A stretch of 47,543 bases of DNA, from contig JAEZBO010000068.1 in assembly GCA_023427085.1 (NCBI GenBank), positions 1 through 47,543 of the forward strand, in the 5' to 3' direction. Below, piece by piece: positions 40,169-47,543 of the stretch. The notes beneath the pieces are model-generated. The model did not search any database. It had not been told where the DNA came from and saw only the letters and a list, made by a program, of their open reading frames with translations. Position numbers and translations under genes: made by a program. Source of the DNA: Pseudomonadota bacterium. Lineage in GTDB: Bacteria > Pseudomonadota > Gammaproteobacteria > Burkholderiales > Burkholderiaceae_B. The stretch's first letter is position 1. Each line of letters begins with the position of its first letter.

Positions 40169-41050
40169 ATGGACACCGGCAAACCCACCGAAGCGCTGGC
40201 GGCGCTGCAGGACGAGCTGACCACCAGCCGCCAGGAGATCGACGCGTTGCGCGAGGAGCTCGAGGAGACCAATCGCGGCGTGGTCGCGCTGTATGCCGAA
40301 CTCGACCTGCAGGCCGAGCAGCTGCGGCGCGCGACTGAACTCAAGAGCCGTTTCCTGGCCTATATGAGCCATGAGTTCCGCACGCCGATCAGCGCGATCC
40401 GCAGCATCACGCAGCTGCTCAGCGATCGTGTCGACGGTCCGCTGACAGCCGAGCAGGAAAAGCAGGTGGGCTTCATCGAGTCGACCTCGGCCGAACTGGG
40501 CGAGATGGTCGACGACCTGCTGGACCTGGCCAAGATCGAGGCCGGCCGCGTCGACGTGTTTCCGGCCTGGTTCGAGATGATGGATCTGTTCTCGGCGCTG
40601 CGCGGGATGTTCAAGCCGGTGCTGATCAATCCGTCGACCACGCTGATCTTCGAAGAACCGGTGGCGGTCGGCAAGATCTATACCGACGATCGCAAGCTGT
40701 CGCAGATCCTGCGCAACTTCATCTCGAACGCGCTGAAGTTCACGCCGTCGGGCGAAGTGCGCGTGTCGGTGGTGCGCCAGCCGGACGGCATGGTGCGCTT
40801 TGCGGTCAGCGATACCGGCATCGGCATCGCGCCCGAGCACCATGCGGCGGTGTTCGACGATTACTCGCAGGTCGACTCGCCGGTGCAGAAGCGCCTGCGC
40901 GGCACCGGCCTGGGGCTGTCGCTGAGCAAGCAGCTCGCGCAGTTGCTGGGCGGCCGCGTCGAGGTCGACAGCGAACTGGGCCGCGGCTCGGTGTTCTCGG
41001 TGACGCTGCCCGAACAGATGCCCGAGCCGGCCGGCTTGCCGGAGGTCTGA
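40169..41050 (+). CDS. Soluble sensor histidine kinase of the rsb module
   Basis: The 293-residue protein has no membrane segment. An N-terminal coiled coil (about 5-60; ELTTSRQEIDALREELEETN) leads into a HisKA domain with phospho-acceptor His68 in MSHEFRTP, and then an HATPase domain (N-box NFISNALKF, G1 DTGIGI, G2 GTGLGLSLSKQLAQLLGG). Its input therefore probably comes through protein contact, for example with RsbT or the RsbT/RsbX fusion. It begins three bases after the fusion gene. Its stop and the next start share one base (TGATG). Confidence 0.93.
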   Translation: MDTGKPTEALAALQDELTTSRQEIDALREELEETNRGVVALYAELDLQAEQLRRATELKSRFLAYMSHEFRTPISAIRSITQLLSDRVDGPLTAEQEKQVGFIESTSAELGEMVDDLLDLAKIEAGRVDVFPAWFEMMDLFSALRGMFKPVLINPSTTLIFEEPVAVGKIYTDDRKLSQILRNFISNALKFTPSGEVRVSVVRQPDGMVRFAVSDTGIGIAPEHHAAVFDDYSQVDSPVQKRLRGTGLGLSLSKQLAQLLGGRVEVDSELGRGSVFSVTLPEQMPEPAGLPEV

Positions 41051-43017
41051 TGGCCGCCCAGGCGTTGATCAGCGCGACGATCGACCGCGCCGCCCACACC
41101 ATCCTGGTGGTGGACGACAATCCCGCGACGCGTTATTCGACCGCGCGGGTGATCCGCGCGGCCGGATTCCAGACCGCCGAGGCCGGCACCGGCGGCGAAG
41201 CGCTGGCGCTGGCCCGTGGCGCGGTGTCGGCGGTGGTGCTGGACGTGCACCTGCCCGACATCGACGGCTTCGAGGTGTGCCGGCAACTGCGCCAGCAGAG
41301 CGCCACCACCACCTTGCCGGTGGTCCACCTGTCGGCCGAGTTCGTGCAGAACGAGGACAAGGTCACGGGGCTGGAGGCCGGCGCCGATTCGTATCTGGTG
41401 CGGCCGGTCGAGCCCGCCATCCTGATCGCGACGCTGCAGGCGCTGATCCGCGCGCGGCTGGCCGAAGAGCGCCTGCGCACCAGCGAAGCCCGCTTTCGCA
41501 CCATCTACGACCAGGCGCCCACCGGGATCGCGCTGGTCGACGACGCCGGCCGTTTCGTCGACGTCAATCCGGCCATGATCGCCATGCTCGGTCGCGAGCG
41601 TGTCGCCTTGATCGGCCAGCCGATCAGCGCGTTCTCGCCGCGCGAATGGACCGGCTTCGTCGACGACGGCACGGTGCGCACGGCCGCCACGCCGACGACC
41701 TGGAAGGGCGAGTTTCCGCTGCTCAAGGGCGACGGGTCGACCGTGCGGCTCGAATGGACCATGTCGGCCCCCATCGAGCCGGGGCTGCGGGTCGGCATCG
41801 CGCTGGACGTCTCGGAGCAGTTCGAACTCGAACACCGCCGCCAGGAAGTGCTCGAGCGCGAGCAGGCCGCGCGGGTCGCCGCCGAACGGCAGAGCCGCAC
41901 CAAGGACGACTTCGTGGCGGTGCTGTCGCACGAGCTGCGCAATCCGCTCAACGCGATCGCCGGCTGGGTCCACTTGCTGACGTCGGGTGAGCGCACGCCG
42001 CAACAGCTCGAGAAAGGCCTGGCGGCCATCGACCGCGGCGTCAAATCGCAGGCGCGGCTGATCTCGGACATCCTGGACGTCTCGCGGATCGGCTCGGGCA
42101 AGCTGCGGCTGCATCGCGAGTGGGTGCTGCCGGCCGCGCTGGTGCTCGATTCGATCGAGGCGCTGGCCGAGCCGGCGCGCGGCAAGGGCCTGGAGATCGT
42201 GCTGCAGACCGGCGCCGCGGACCTGCCGGCCTGGCTGGACGCCACGCGCTTCCAGCAGATCGTCTGGAACCTGCTGTCGAACGCGATCAAGTTTTCTGGC
42301 CGCGATACCCGGATCATCGTGGCACTGCAGCGCGACGGCCGCCACCTGCACCTGTCGGTGCAGGATTTTGGCCGCGGCATCCGGCCGGATTTCCTGCCCT
42401 ATCTGTTCGAACGCTTCACGCAGAGCGAGTCGCCCGACAGCCGCGTGCACGGCGGCCTGGGCCTGGGCCTGTCGATCGCCAAGAACCTGGCCGAACTGCA
42501 TGACGGCTCGATCTCGGCGCATAGCGCCGGCGAGGGCCAGGGTACGACCATGCGGGTGGTGCTGACGGCCGAACCGGCCGACGAGCGCAGCCTGCCGGCC
42601 GCCGAACCGGGCCACGACCCGAACGTCGATTATCAGCTGGGCGACCTCGATATCCTGGTGGTCGAGGACGATCCCGATGCGCGCGAGATCATGACGGTGG
42701 TGCTGTCCGAGGCCGGCGCGCGGGTGCGCCACGCGGCCGACTACGACAGCGCGCTGGCGCTGGCGGCGCAGCGCTGGCCCGACGTGCTGGTCAGCGACGT
42801 CGGCCTGCCGGGACGCGATGGCTACGATCTGATGCGGGCGTTGCGCGAGCAGGAATCGCAGGGCGCCTTGCCGCACCTGTTCGCGGTCGCGCACACGGCA
42901 TTCACGCGGCCGCAGGACGGCGAGAAGGCCACCCATGCCGGCTTCGATGTGCACCTGGGCAAGCCGCTACAGCCGCACGCGTTGCTGGCGGCGCTGAACG
43001 GCCGGCACTCGGTCTAG
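41050..43017 (+). CDS. Hybrid sensor kinase: REC-PAS-HisKA-HATPase-REC
   Basis: The 655-residue soluble protein starts with a receiver domain (Asp65 in VVLDVHLPD). A PAS domain follows (about 145-270; RFRTIYDQAPTGIALVDDAG), then HisKA with His294 in LSHELRNPLN, HATPase (NLLSNAIKFS; DFGRGIRPDF), and a second receiver with Asp583 in VSDVGLPG. The first receiver has Arg (VRPVEP) where receivers normally keep a Lys, while the second keeps it (LGKPLQ). There is no DNA-binding or enzymatic output domain, so a further phosphotransfer or response regulator elsewhere must carry the signal. It is the last gene of the module. Confidence 0.93.
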   Translation: MAAQALISATIDRAAHTILVVDDNPATRYSTARVIRAAGFQTAEAGTGGEALALARGAVSAVVLDVHLPDIDGFEVCRQLRQQSATTTLPVVHLSAEFVQNEDKVTGLEAGADSYLVRPVEPAILIATLQALIRARLAEERLRTSEARFRTIYDQAPTGIALVDDAGRFVDVNPAMIAMLGRERVALIGQPISAFSPREWTGFVDDGTVRTAATPTTWKGEFPLLKGDGSTVRLEWTMSAPIEPGLRVGIALDVSEQFELEHRRQEVLEREQAARVAAERQSRTKDDFVAVLSHELRNPLNAIAGWVHLLTSGERTPQQLEKGLAAIDRGVKSQARLISDILDVSRIGSGKLRLHREWVLPAALVLDSIEALAEPARGKGLEIVLQTGAADLPAWLDATRFQQIVWNLLSNAIKFSGRDTRIIVALQRDGRHLHLSVQDFGRGIRPDFLPYLFERFTQSESPDSRVHGGLGLGLSIAKNLAELHDGSISAHSAGEGQGTTMRVVLTAEPADERSLPAAEPGHDPNVDYQLGDLDILVVEDDPDAREIMTVVLSEAGARVRHAADYDSALALAAQRWPDVLVSDVGLPGRDGYDLMRALREQESQGALPHLFAVAHTAFTRPQDGEKATHAGFDVHLGKPLQPHALLAALNGRHSV

Positions 43018-43063
43018 CCGCGCGCGCCGGCCGGTCCCGCCGGCCGCCGCCTGCCGACGGGCG

Positions 43064-43960
43064 TCAGGCCGGATTGATCAGCGTGTCTTGCCGCAGCCGG
43101 GCGACCGCCAGGTCGACGTAGGCCTTGACCTTGGCCGCCGCATGGCGGCCTTCGGGATACAGCACGTGGATCGGGCGCGGCGCTTCTTCGTAGTCGTCCA
43201 GCACGATCCGCAGCCTGCCGGCCCGCAGCGCCGGCCCGATCTGGTAGTGCAGCACCCGCGTCAGGCCCCAGCCCGCTTCGGCTGCGGCGATCACCGCGTC
43301 GTTGGTATTGCATTGCAGCACCGGGTCGATGGTGACGCGCTGTTCGCCCGCGAAGCGCCATTCGGGCGAGGCCCAGGCGCTGGTGGGCGCGGCGATGCGA
43401 TGCGACCTGAGGTCGGCCGGCGTGGCCGGCACGCCATGGCGCGCAAAATACGCCGGCGCGCCGCAGACCACCTGGCGCACGGCGCCGACCTGGATCGCCG
43501 TGAAACCCGAGTCGGGCAGGTGGCCGATGCGCACCGCGACGTCGATGCCTTCTTCGACGAGGTTGACCGGCCGGTCGACGAACAGCGTGCGCGCGCGCAT
43601 GGTCGGGTAGGTGTCGAGATAGTCGGTCACCGTCGGCAGCACCACCATCTGGCCGAACAGCAGCGACGCGGTGACCGTCAGCGTGCCGGTCGGCGTGGCA
43701 TAGGCCCCGGCCGCGGCGGCCTCGGCTTCGCCGATGTCGGCCAGGATGCGGCGGCAGTCCTCGAGGTAACGCGATCCCGCCTCGGTCAGCCGGACCGAAC
43801 GGGTGGTGCGCACGAACAGCCGCGCGCCCAGCAGCGCCTCGAGCGCGGCGATGGCGCGGGTGACGGCCGGCGCGCTCAGGTGCAGCTGGCGCGCGGCGCG
43901 CGCGAAGCTGGCGGTCTCGGCAACCTTGACGAACACCGACATTGCCTGCCAACGATCCAT
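43064..43960 (-). CDS. LysR-family transcriptional regulator
   Basis: This 298-residue LysR protein starts MDRWQAMSVFVKVAETASFA and has the helix-turn-helix (RAARQLHLSAPAVTRAIAALE). The longer open frame upstream of 43960 is not family-like and is rejected. The effector domain is of the type that regulates neighbouring oxidoreductase or transferase genes. It lies 109 bases downstream of the reductase gene on the same strand, so it is not divergent from a target. It may be cotranscribed with the reductase and GST. Confidence 0.9.
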   Translation of the reverse strand: MDRWQAMSVFVKVAETASFARAARQLHLSAPAVTRAIAALEALLGARLFVRTTRSVRLTEAGSRYLEDCRRILADIGEAEAAAAGAYATPTGTLTVTASLLFGQMVVLPTVTDYLDTYPTMRARTLFVDRPVNLVEEGIDVAVRIGHLPDSGFTAIQVGAVRQVVCGAPAYFARHGVPATPADLRSHRIAAPTSAWASPEWRFAGEQRVTIDPVLQCNTNDAVIAAAEAGWGLTRVLHYQIGPALRAGRLRIVLDDYEEAPRPIHVLYPEGRHAAAKVKAYVDLAVARLRQDTLINPA

Positions 43961-44069
43961 GACGTCTCCTGCGGGCGCCATGGCACCAGTTGCCGGCGCG
44001 CCCGGGCTCGCGCGGGTGCACCGGCGAGACTCCGTGATAGTAGTCAGAATTTGGCGGCGGCAGGGGCCG

Positions 44070-46136
44070 TCACAAGGCCAACTCCAGACGGGCCGGCGTG
44101 TCGCCCCGCGGCTGCGCCGGCACCGCACAGCAGATCAGCACTTCGTCGTCGGCGACCGCCGCGCTCGGTTCCTTCAGATAGGTGACCGCGCCGCTGACCA
44201 GCCGGGTCTTGCAGGTGCCGCAATGACCGGCCTGGCAACTGAATTCGGGCTCCAGTCCGCGGGCCTGCGCCAGTGCCAGCAGCGTGCCCGATTCGGGCGT
44301 CCAGCGCGCCTCCTTGCCCGAACTTGAAAAGAAGATCGGCACCGTGTCGGTCGACGGCGGCGGGCGGCTGGGCGCCGCCGCGGCGGTGTCGGGCTGGCGC
44401 GTCAGCGAGGCCGGACCGAAGGCCTCGGCGTGGATCTTTCGGTCGGCGATCTCCAGGCCGCGCAGGCCGTCGTAGAGCGCCTGCGTGAACGCGGGCGGGC
44501 CGCACAGGTAGAAGTCGTAGTCGCCGAAAGGCAGGTGGCGCGCGAGCAAAGCCATGTCGATGCGGCCCAGCGCCTCGTAGTCGCGCAGCGCGTCGGCGCC
44601 AGCGGCATCGCCGAGCACCCGCACGACCTTGACCGCGCCGCCGGCGGCGCGCACCAGCTCGGCCAGCTCGGCGTCGAACGCGCGTTCGTCCAGCGAGCGC
44701 GCCGCGTAGAACAGCGTGGTGGGGCGGATGCGCTGGGTGCGCAGGCCTTCGTGGACGACGTGGCGCAGCATCGCCAGCATCGGCGTGATGCCGACGCCGC
44801 CCGCCAGCAGCACGGCGCCGCGGCGCGCCTTGGCGTCGATGGTGAAGTCGCCGGCCGGCGCGCGTGCCTGCAGCGTGGCGCCGACCTGCAGCTGCTGGTG
44901 CAGATGGGTCGAGACGCGGCCGTCGCGCTTGACACTGATGCGGTACTGGCCGTCCGACGGCGCCAGCGACAGCGTGTAGGTGCGGATCATCGCTTGCGGC
45001 GAACCCTCGGGCGTCACGCGGATCGGCAGGTGCTGGCCGGCCTGGTGGGCCAGCAGGCCGGCGCCATCGGCCGGCTGCAGGTAGAACGAGCGGATCGACG
45101 CGCTTTCGTCGACGACGCGTGTCACCGTGAATGGCCGCCACTGGGTCGCCAGCTCGGCGGCGCGGCGCCGTTCGGCCGCCTGCCGCCAGTCGCCGGTCAT
45201 CAGCGAGCTGGGCGACCAGGCGTCGGCCTGCATGCGCCAGCGCAGCGCCAAGGCCGACGGGCGGCGCACGATGCGGCGCGGCGCGAACGTCCACAGCCGC
45301 TCGGCGCCCTGGAAGGCCGCGATGTCGGGTGAGTCCAACACCAGCCGCGCTTCGCCGCTCAGCTGCAGCAACTCGCCGCTGTCGAAGTCGACGAACACCA
45401 GGCCGGCCTTGCCGTTCAGGTGGATGTTGCCCAGCGTCGAAAAGAACAGGTTGCCGTCGAAGTCGGGGATGGTCAGCATGCCCTCGGCGTCGACGCGCAC
45501 GAAGCCGGCCTTGCCGCCGCGATGCGAGACGTCGACCTGGCGGCGCTGCGCCCGGTCGGCATACGAGGCGACGAAGAAGGCATCGGCCCGCTCGATCAGC
45601 GTGCGGGCCGCCTCGTCCAGCGCGGGCAGCTCGTGCGCGGCGCTCACGGGGTGCCGGGCAGGATCCCGGTCGAAGGAAAAATCGCGCAGCTGGATATAGC
45701 GCGGGCAGTTGCCGAAGCTCTGGTCGACCTCGACCTGCAACCCCGCCGCGTGCGTGGCCACGACGCCATTCATGCGATTGCGCCGGCGCGTGTGCATCTC
45801 GATGCCGAGCAGGCCGACCGGCGCGCCTGCCGCGATGCCGGCGGCGGCCGGATCGCCGGCGGAGGGCAGCGCGTCGATGTCCAGCCGCGTCGGCGTGGGC
45901 GCGTGCAGGAAGCCCGGGCGGCCTTCGAGCAGCGTGGCCCAGGCATCGCCTTGCGGGTCGACGCTGCCCAGCACGATGAACGGCAGTTGCGCGTAGAAGT
46001 CGCGGTGCTGCGCGGGCATATGGTCGCGCACGACCCGTTGCCCGACCGCGGCCATCTTGTCCCGCACGCCGACTGTGTCCTGGAGATAGAGTTCGCCTTC
46101 GTGCCAGGTCGGCAGGGGGCTCAGCGTATCGCTCAT
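44070..46136 (-). CDS. PNPOx-fold protein fused to FAD/NAD(P)H and 2Fe-2S ferredoxin reductase
   Basis: The 688-residue protein joins three parts. Residues about 25-290 have the pyridoxamine-phosphate-oxidase-like flavin fold (DFYAQLPFIVLGSVDPQG, GNLFFSTLGNIHLNGKAGLVFVD). Residues about 330-580 form a ferredoxin-NADP reductase module (RTYTLSLAP for FAD, LLAGGVGITPMLAMLRH for NAD(P)H, YDFYLCGPPAF). The last 90 residues are a plant-type 2Fe-2S ferredoxin with Cys ligands in CQAGHCGTC and LICCAVP. Electrons could pass from NAD(P)H through FAD and the cluster to the N-terminal domain; its substrate is unknown. The gene stands 44 bases downstream of a GST gene on the same strand. Confidence 0.9.
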   Translation of the reverse strand: MSDTLSPLPTWHEGELYLQDTVGVRDKMAAVGQRVVRDHMPAQHRDFYAQLPFIVLGSVDPQGDAWATLLEGRPGFLHAPTPTRLDIDALPSAGDPAAAGIAAGAPVGLLGIEMHTRRRNRMNGVVATHAAGLQVEVDQSFGNCPRYIQLRDFSFDRDPARHPVSAAHELPALDEAARTLIERADAFFVASYADRAQRRQVDVSHRGGKAGFVRVDAEGMLTIPDFDGNLFFSTLGNIHLNGKAGLVFVDFDSGELLQLSGEARLVLDSPDIAAFQGAERLWTFAPRRIVRRPSALALRWRMQADAWSPSSLMTGDWRQAAERRRAAELATQWRPFTVTRVVDESASIRSFYLQPADGAGLLAHQAGQHLPIRVTPEGSPQAMIRTYTLSLAPSDGQYRISVKRDGRVSTHLHQQLQVGATLQARAPAGDFTIDAKARRGAVLLAGGVGITPMLAMLRHVVHEGLRTQRIRPTTLFYAARSLDERAFDAELAELVRAAGGAVKVVRVLGDAAGADALRDYEALGRIDMALLARHLPFGDYDFYLCGPPAFTQALYDGLRGLEIADRKIHAEAFGPASLTRQPDTAAAAPSRPPPSTDTVPIFFSSSGKEARWTPESGTLLALAQARGLEPEFSCQAGHCGTCKTRLVSGAVTYLKEPSAAVADDEVLICCAVPAQPRGDTPARLELAL

Positions 46137-46180
46137 CGTGCTCTCCGATGGCCTGGGCGGTTCGGCGCCCCGGCGCGGGT

Positions 46181-46789
46181 TCAGGCGGCGGCGTTCAGGC
46201 CGGCCGGGGTCTGCGCGAACGGCAGGAAGCCGGGCAGCGCCTCGATGCGGGCCAGGTAACGCAGGACGGTGGGGTAGCCCGACAGGTCGACGTTGCCTTC
46301 CGGGGCGCGCGCGACGTAGCTGTACAGCGCGACGTCGGCGATGGTGGGATGCTGGCCGACCAGCCAGTCGCGTCCGGCCAGATGGGCCTCGAGCCGCTTG
46401 AGCATGACGTGGGCGCGGGCGATGACTTCATCGGCGTCGAAGCGCGCGCCGAACACCGTGACCAGCCTGGCGGCCGCGGCGCCGTAGGCCAGTTCGCCGG
46501 CGGCGACCGACAGCCAGCGCTGCACCGCCGCGGCGCCCTGGGCGTCTTCGGGCAGCCAGTCCTGGCGGCCGGTCTTCTTGGCCAGGTAGACCAGGATGGC
46601 GTTGGAATCGGCGACCACGACACCGTCGTCGTCCAGTACCGGTACCTGGCCGAAGGGGTTCAGTTCGAGAAAGGCGGCCGGCTTGTTGGCCAGGTCGACT
46701 TCGACCAGCTCAGCCGACAGGCCGAGCAGCGAGATCAGCAGGCGGGCACGGTGGGCGTGGCCGGACAGCGTGACGTGATAGAGCTTCAT
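46181..46789 (-). CDS. Glutathione S-transferase family protein
   Basis: The 202-residue protein has an N-terminal thioredoxin-like domain (MKLYHVTLSGHAHRARLLIS, cis-Pro in GQVPVLDDDG, glutathione-binding VVADSNAILVYL). A helical C-terminal domain follows (RDWLVGQHPTIADVALYSY). Length and motifs are those of bacterial GSTs. The Met at 46789 gives the standard start; the upstream extension is rejected. It is the first gene of a probable operon with the reductase. Two inverted repeats lie upstream. Substrate unknown. Confidence 0.92.
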   Translation of the reverse strand: MKLYHVTLSGHAHRARLLISLLGLSAELVEVDLANKPAAFLELNPFGQVPVLDDDGVVVADSNAILVYLAKKTGRQDWLPEDAQGAAAVQRWLSVAAGELAYGAAAARLVTVFGARFDADEVIARAHVMLKRLEAHLAGRDWLVGQHPTIADVALYSYVARAPEGNVDLSGYPTVLRYLARIEALPGFLPFAQTPAGLNAAA

Positions 46790-46856
46790 GATGGGGCGCC
46801 TCGACGTTGATGGGCCGGGCTGATTCCCGATCCGTGACGTCAGTGTGAAGCGCAAT

Positions 46857-46913
46857 GCCCATGATGAGAATGGGCGCTCTATTCATTTCATTATTTCTGC
46901 TGGTGAAATAATG
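46857..46913. promoter_or_regulatory. Two inverted repeats upstream of the GST gene
   Basis: GCCCAT at 46857-46862 faces ATGGGC at 46870-46875, and CATTATTTC at 46889-46897 faces GAAATAATG at 46905-46913. Both pairs are perfect. The second lies in an AT-rich patch, 100-125 bases before the GST start. They look like operator sites for the GST-reductase operon, perhaps for the LysR protein at 43064-43960. Confidence 0.5.
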
Positions 46914-46980
46914 GGGGGCGGCTGAATCGGGGCACAGCCCCCTTCCTTGGCCGCGTACACACCGCCCCCGGTCCTTGGCC

Positions 46981-47543
46981 TCAATCCAGACTGGCCAGCC
47001 AGCGGGCGATGCCGGTGACCTCGGCATCGCGATGCGTGAAGCCCAGCACCTGCACGCCCAGCGGCAGGCCCTCGACCGCGAGCAGCGGCGCCGTCACCGC
47101 CGGCGCGCCCAGCAGCGACGAGGCGCAGGCGAAGGCGACGTCACCGGTCGGGAAGCGCGAGTCGCGGATGTCGGCCGCCACCGGCGCCGCGCCGGCCGCG
47201 CTCAGGCTGATGCAGGCATCGACCTGACCGGCCAGCGCGGCCAGGCGCTGGCGCGCCAGCTCGCGCAGCGCCAGGCACTCGCGGTAGGCCGCCAGGCTCA
47301 TGCCGGCACCGCCCTCGAGTTGCCGCACCAGGCTGGGTCCGAGCGTGCCCGGATGCTGTTCGACCAGGTTCTTCAGCGACCAGTGCTGCTCCCACGAAAT
47401 CAGCCGCAGCGACAGCGACGAGGCTTCTTCGATGGCCTGCTCGAGCAATTCGACCAGCACCGAATCCGAGCGCGACACCAGCTCGACGCCTGCCGCGGCG
47501 AGCCGCGCCGTCAGTCGCTCGAAGGCCTGCCGCGCCGCCACGT
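46981..47543 (-). CDS. Amidase-family protein, C-terminal part (start outside window)
   Basis: The reading frame is open to the right edge, so only the last 186 or so residues are present. The C-terminus GAPAVTAPLLAVEGLPLGVQVLG and the following THRDAEVTGIARWL match the end of amidase-signature enzymes (GatA/AtzF-like). The Ser-cisSer-Lys catalytic core would lie beyond the window. Substrate cannot be judged. Confidence 0.82.
   Translation of the reverse strand, partial: VAARQAFERLTARLAAAGVELVSRSDSVLVELLEQAIEEASSLSLRLISWEQHWSLKNLVEQHPGTLGPSLVRQLEGGAGMSLAAYRECLALRELARQRLAALAGQVDACISLSAAGAAPVAADIRDSRFPTGDVAFACASSLLGAPAVTAPLLAVEGLPLGVQVLGFTHRDAEVTGIARWLASLD

Noticed and set aside
38861..40843. 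660-codon minus-strand open frame across the rsb genes
   Set aside because: Antisense shadow of rsbT, the fusion gene and the kinase; no recognisable domain.
1..47543. CRISPR array, tRNA, rRNA or complete insertion sequence
   Set aside because: No regularly spaced repeats, no cloverleaf-like or rRNA sequence, and no transposase-type gene were noticed on either strand; a covariance-model scan was not possible here.

Overview
This is a high-GC proteobacterial chromosome segment, most likely from a betaproteobacterium of the Alcaligenaceae (Bordetella/Achromobacter type). The reasons are a strong G/C third-position codon bias, an orphan Bug-type solute receptor next to a CoA-transferase, a class A beta-lactamase with Arg at position 234, many LysR regulators, and a guaB-guaA pair. 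Genus-level placement is inference from gene content.

Layout. (1) 1-14005, backbone: 3' part of purL and its terminator; a LysR gene divergent from an HMG-CoA lyase, CoA-transferase and Bug receptor cluster; a small membrane protein; a zinc alcohol dehydrogenase; a DUF892 ferritin-like stress protein; guaB and guaA. (2) 13994-23942, a 9.9 kb genomic island bounded by an exact 12-bp direct repeat that is the 3' end of guaA. It holds a trbI (VirB10-like) conjugation-gene relic, a 2212-residue DUF4011/SF1 helicase/nuclease/DUF3320 protein with a transglutaminase-like N-terminus, a lone XRE regulator, and an intact hipBA toxin-antitoxin pair. No integrase is visible, so it looks like the stripped remains of a conjugative element carrying defence-type cargo. 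(3) 24056-24901, a MazG-like pyrophosphohydrolase and a second hipB whose hipA survives only as about 21 codons. (4) 25129-31327, the protocatechuate/gallate 4,5-cleavage genes ligJ, ligK, ligA and ligB, followed by a TonB-dependent receptor with an STN domain. (5) 31452-35286, a methionine module: core-MetE synthase (MesD type), its DUF1852 partner (MesX type), an FMN reductase, and a divergent MetR-like LysR gene with a strong palindrome at its promoter. (6) 35350-37344, class A beta-lactamase and a metallo-beta-lactamase-fold lipoprotein-like hydrolase. (7) 37536-43017, six tightly packed genes: RsbR, RsbS, RsbT, an RsbT-like kinase fused to an RsbX-like phosphatase, a histidine kinase and a hybrid kinase. 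This is a stressosome-type partner-switching module wired to two-component proteins. (8) 43064 to the end: LysR regulator, a fused PNPOx-fold/flavin/2Fe-2S reductase, a glutathione S-transferase, and the C-terminal part of an amidase.

How the genes fit together. guaB, guaA and purL are purine housekeeping genes. The lig genes convert protocatechuate or gallate ring-cleavage products towards pyruvate and oxaloacetate; the middle steps (LigC, LigI) are not in this window. The mes genes would make methionine by an oxygen-dependent, folate-independent route driven by reduced flavin. The rsb genes would sense stress through RsbR/RsbS and pass the signal to the two kinases rather than to a sigma factor. 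No tRNA, rRNA, CRISPR array or complete insertion sequence was seen.
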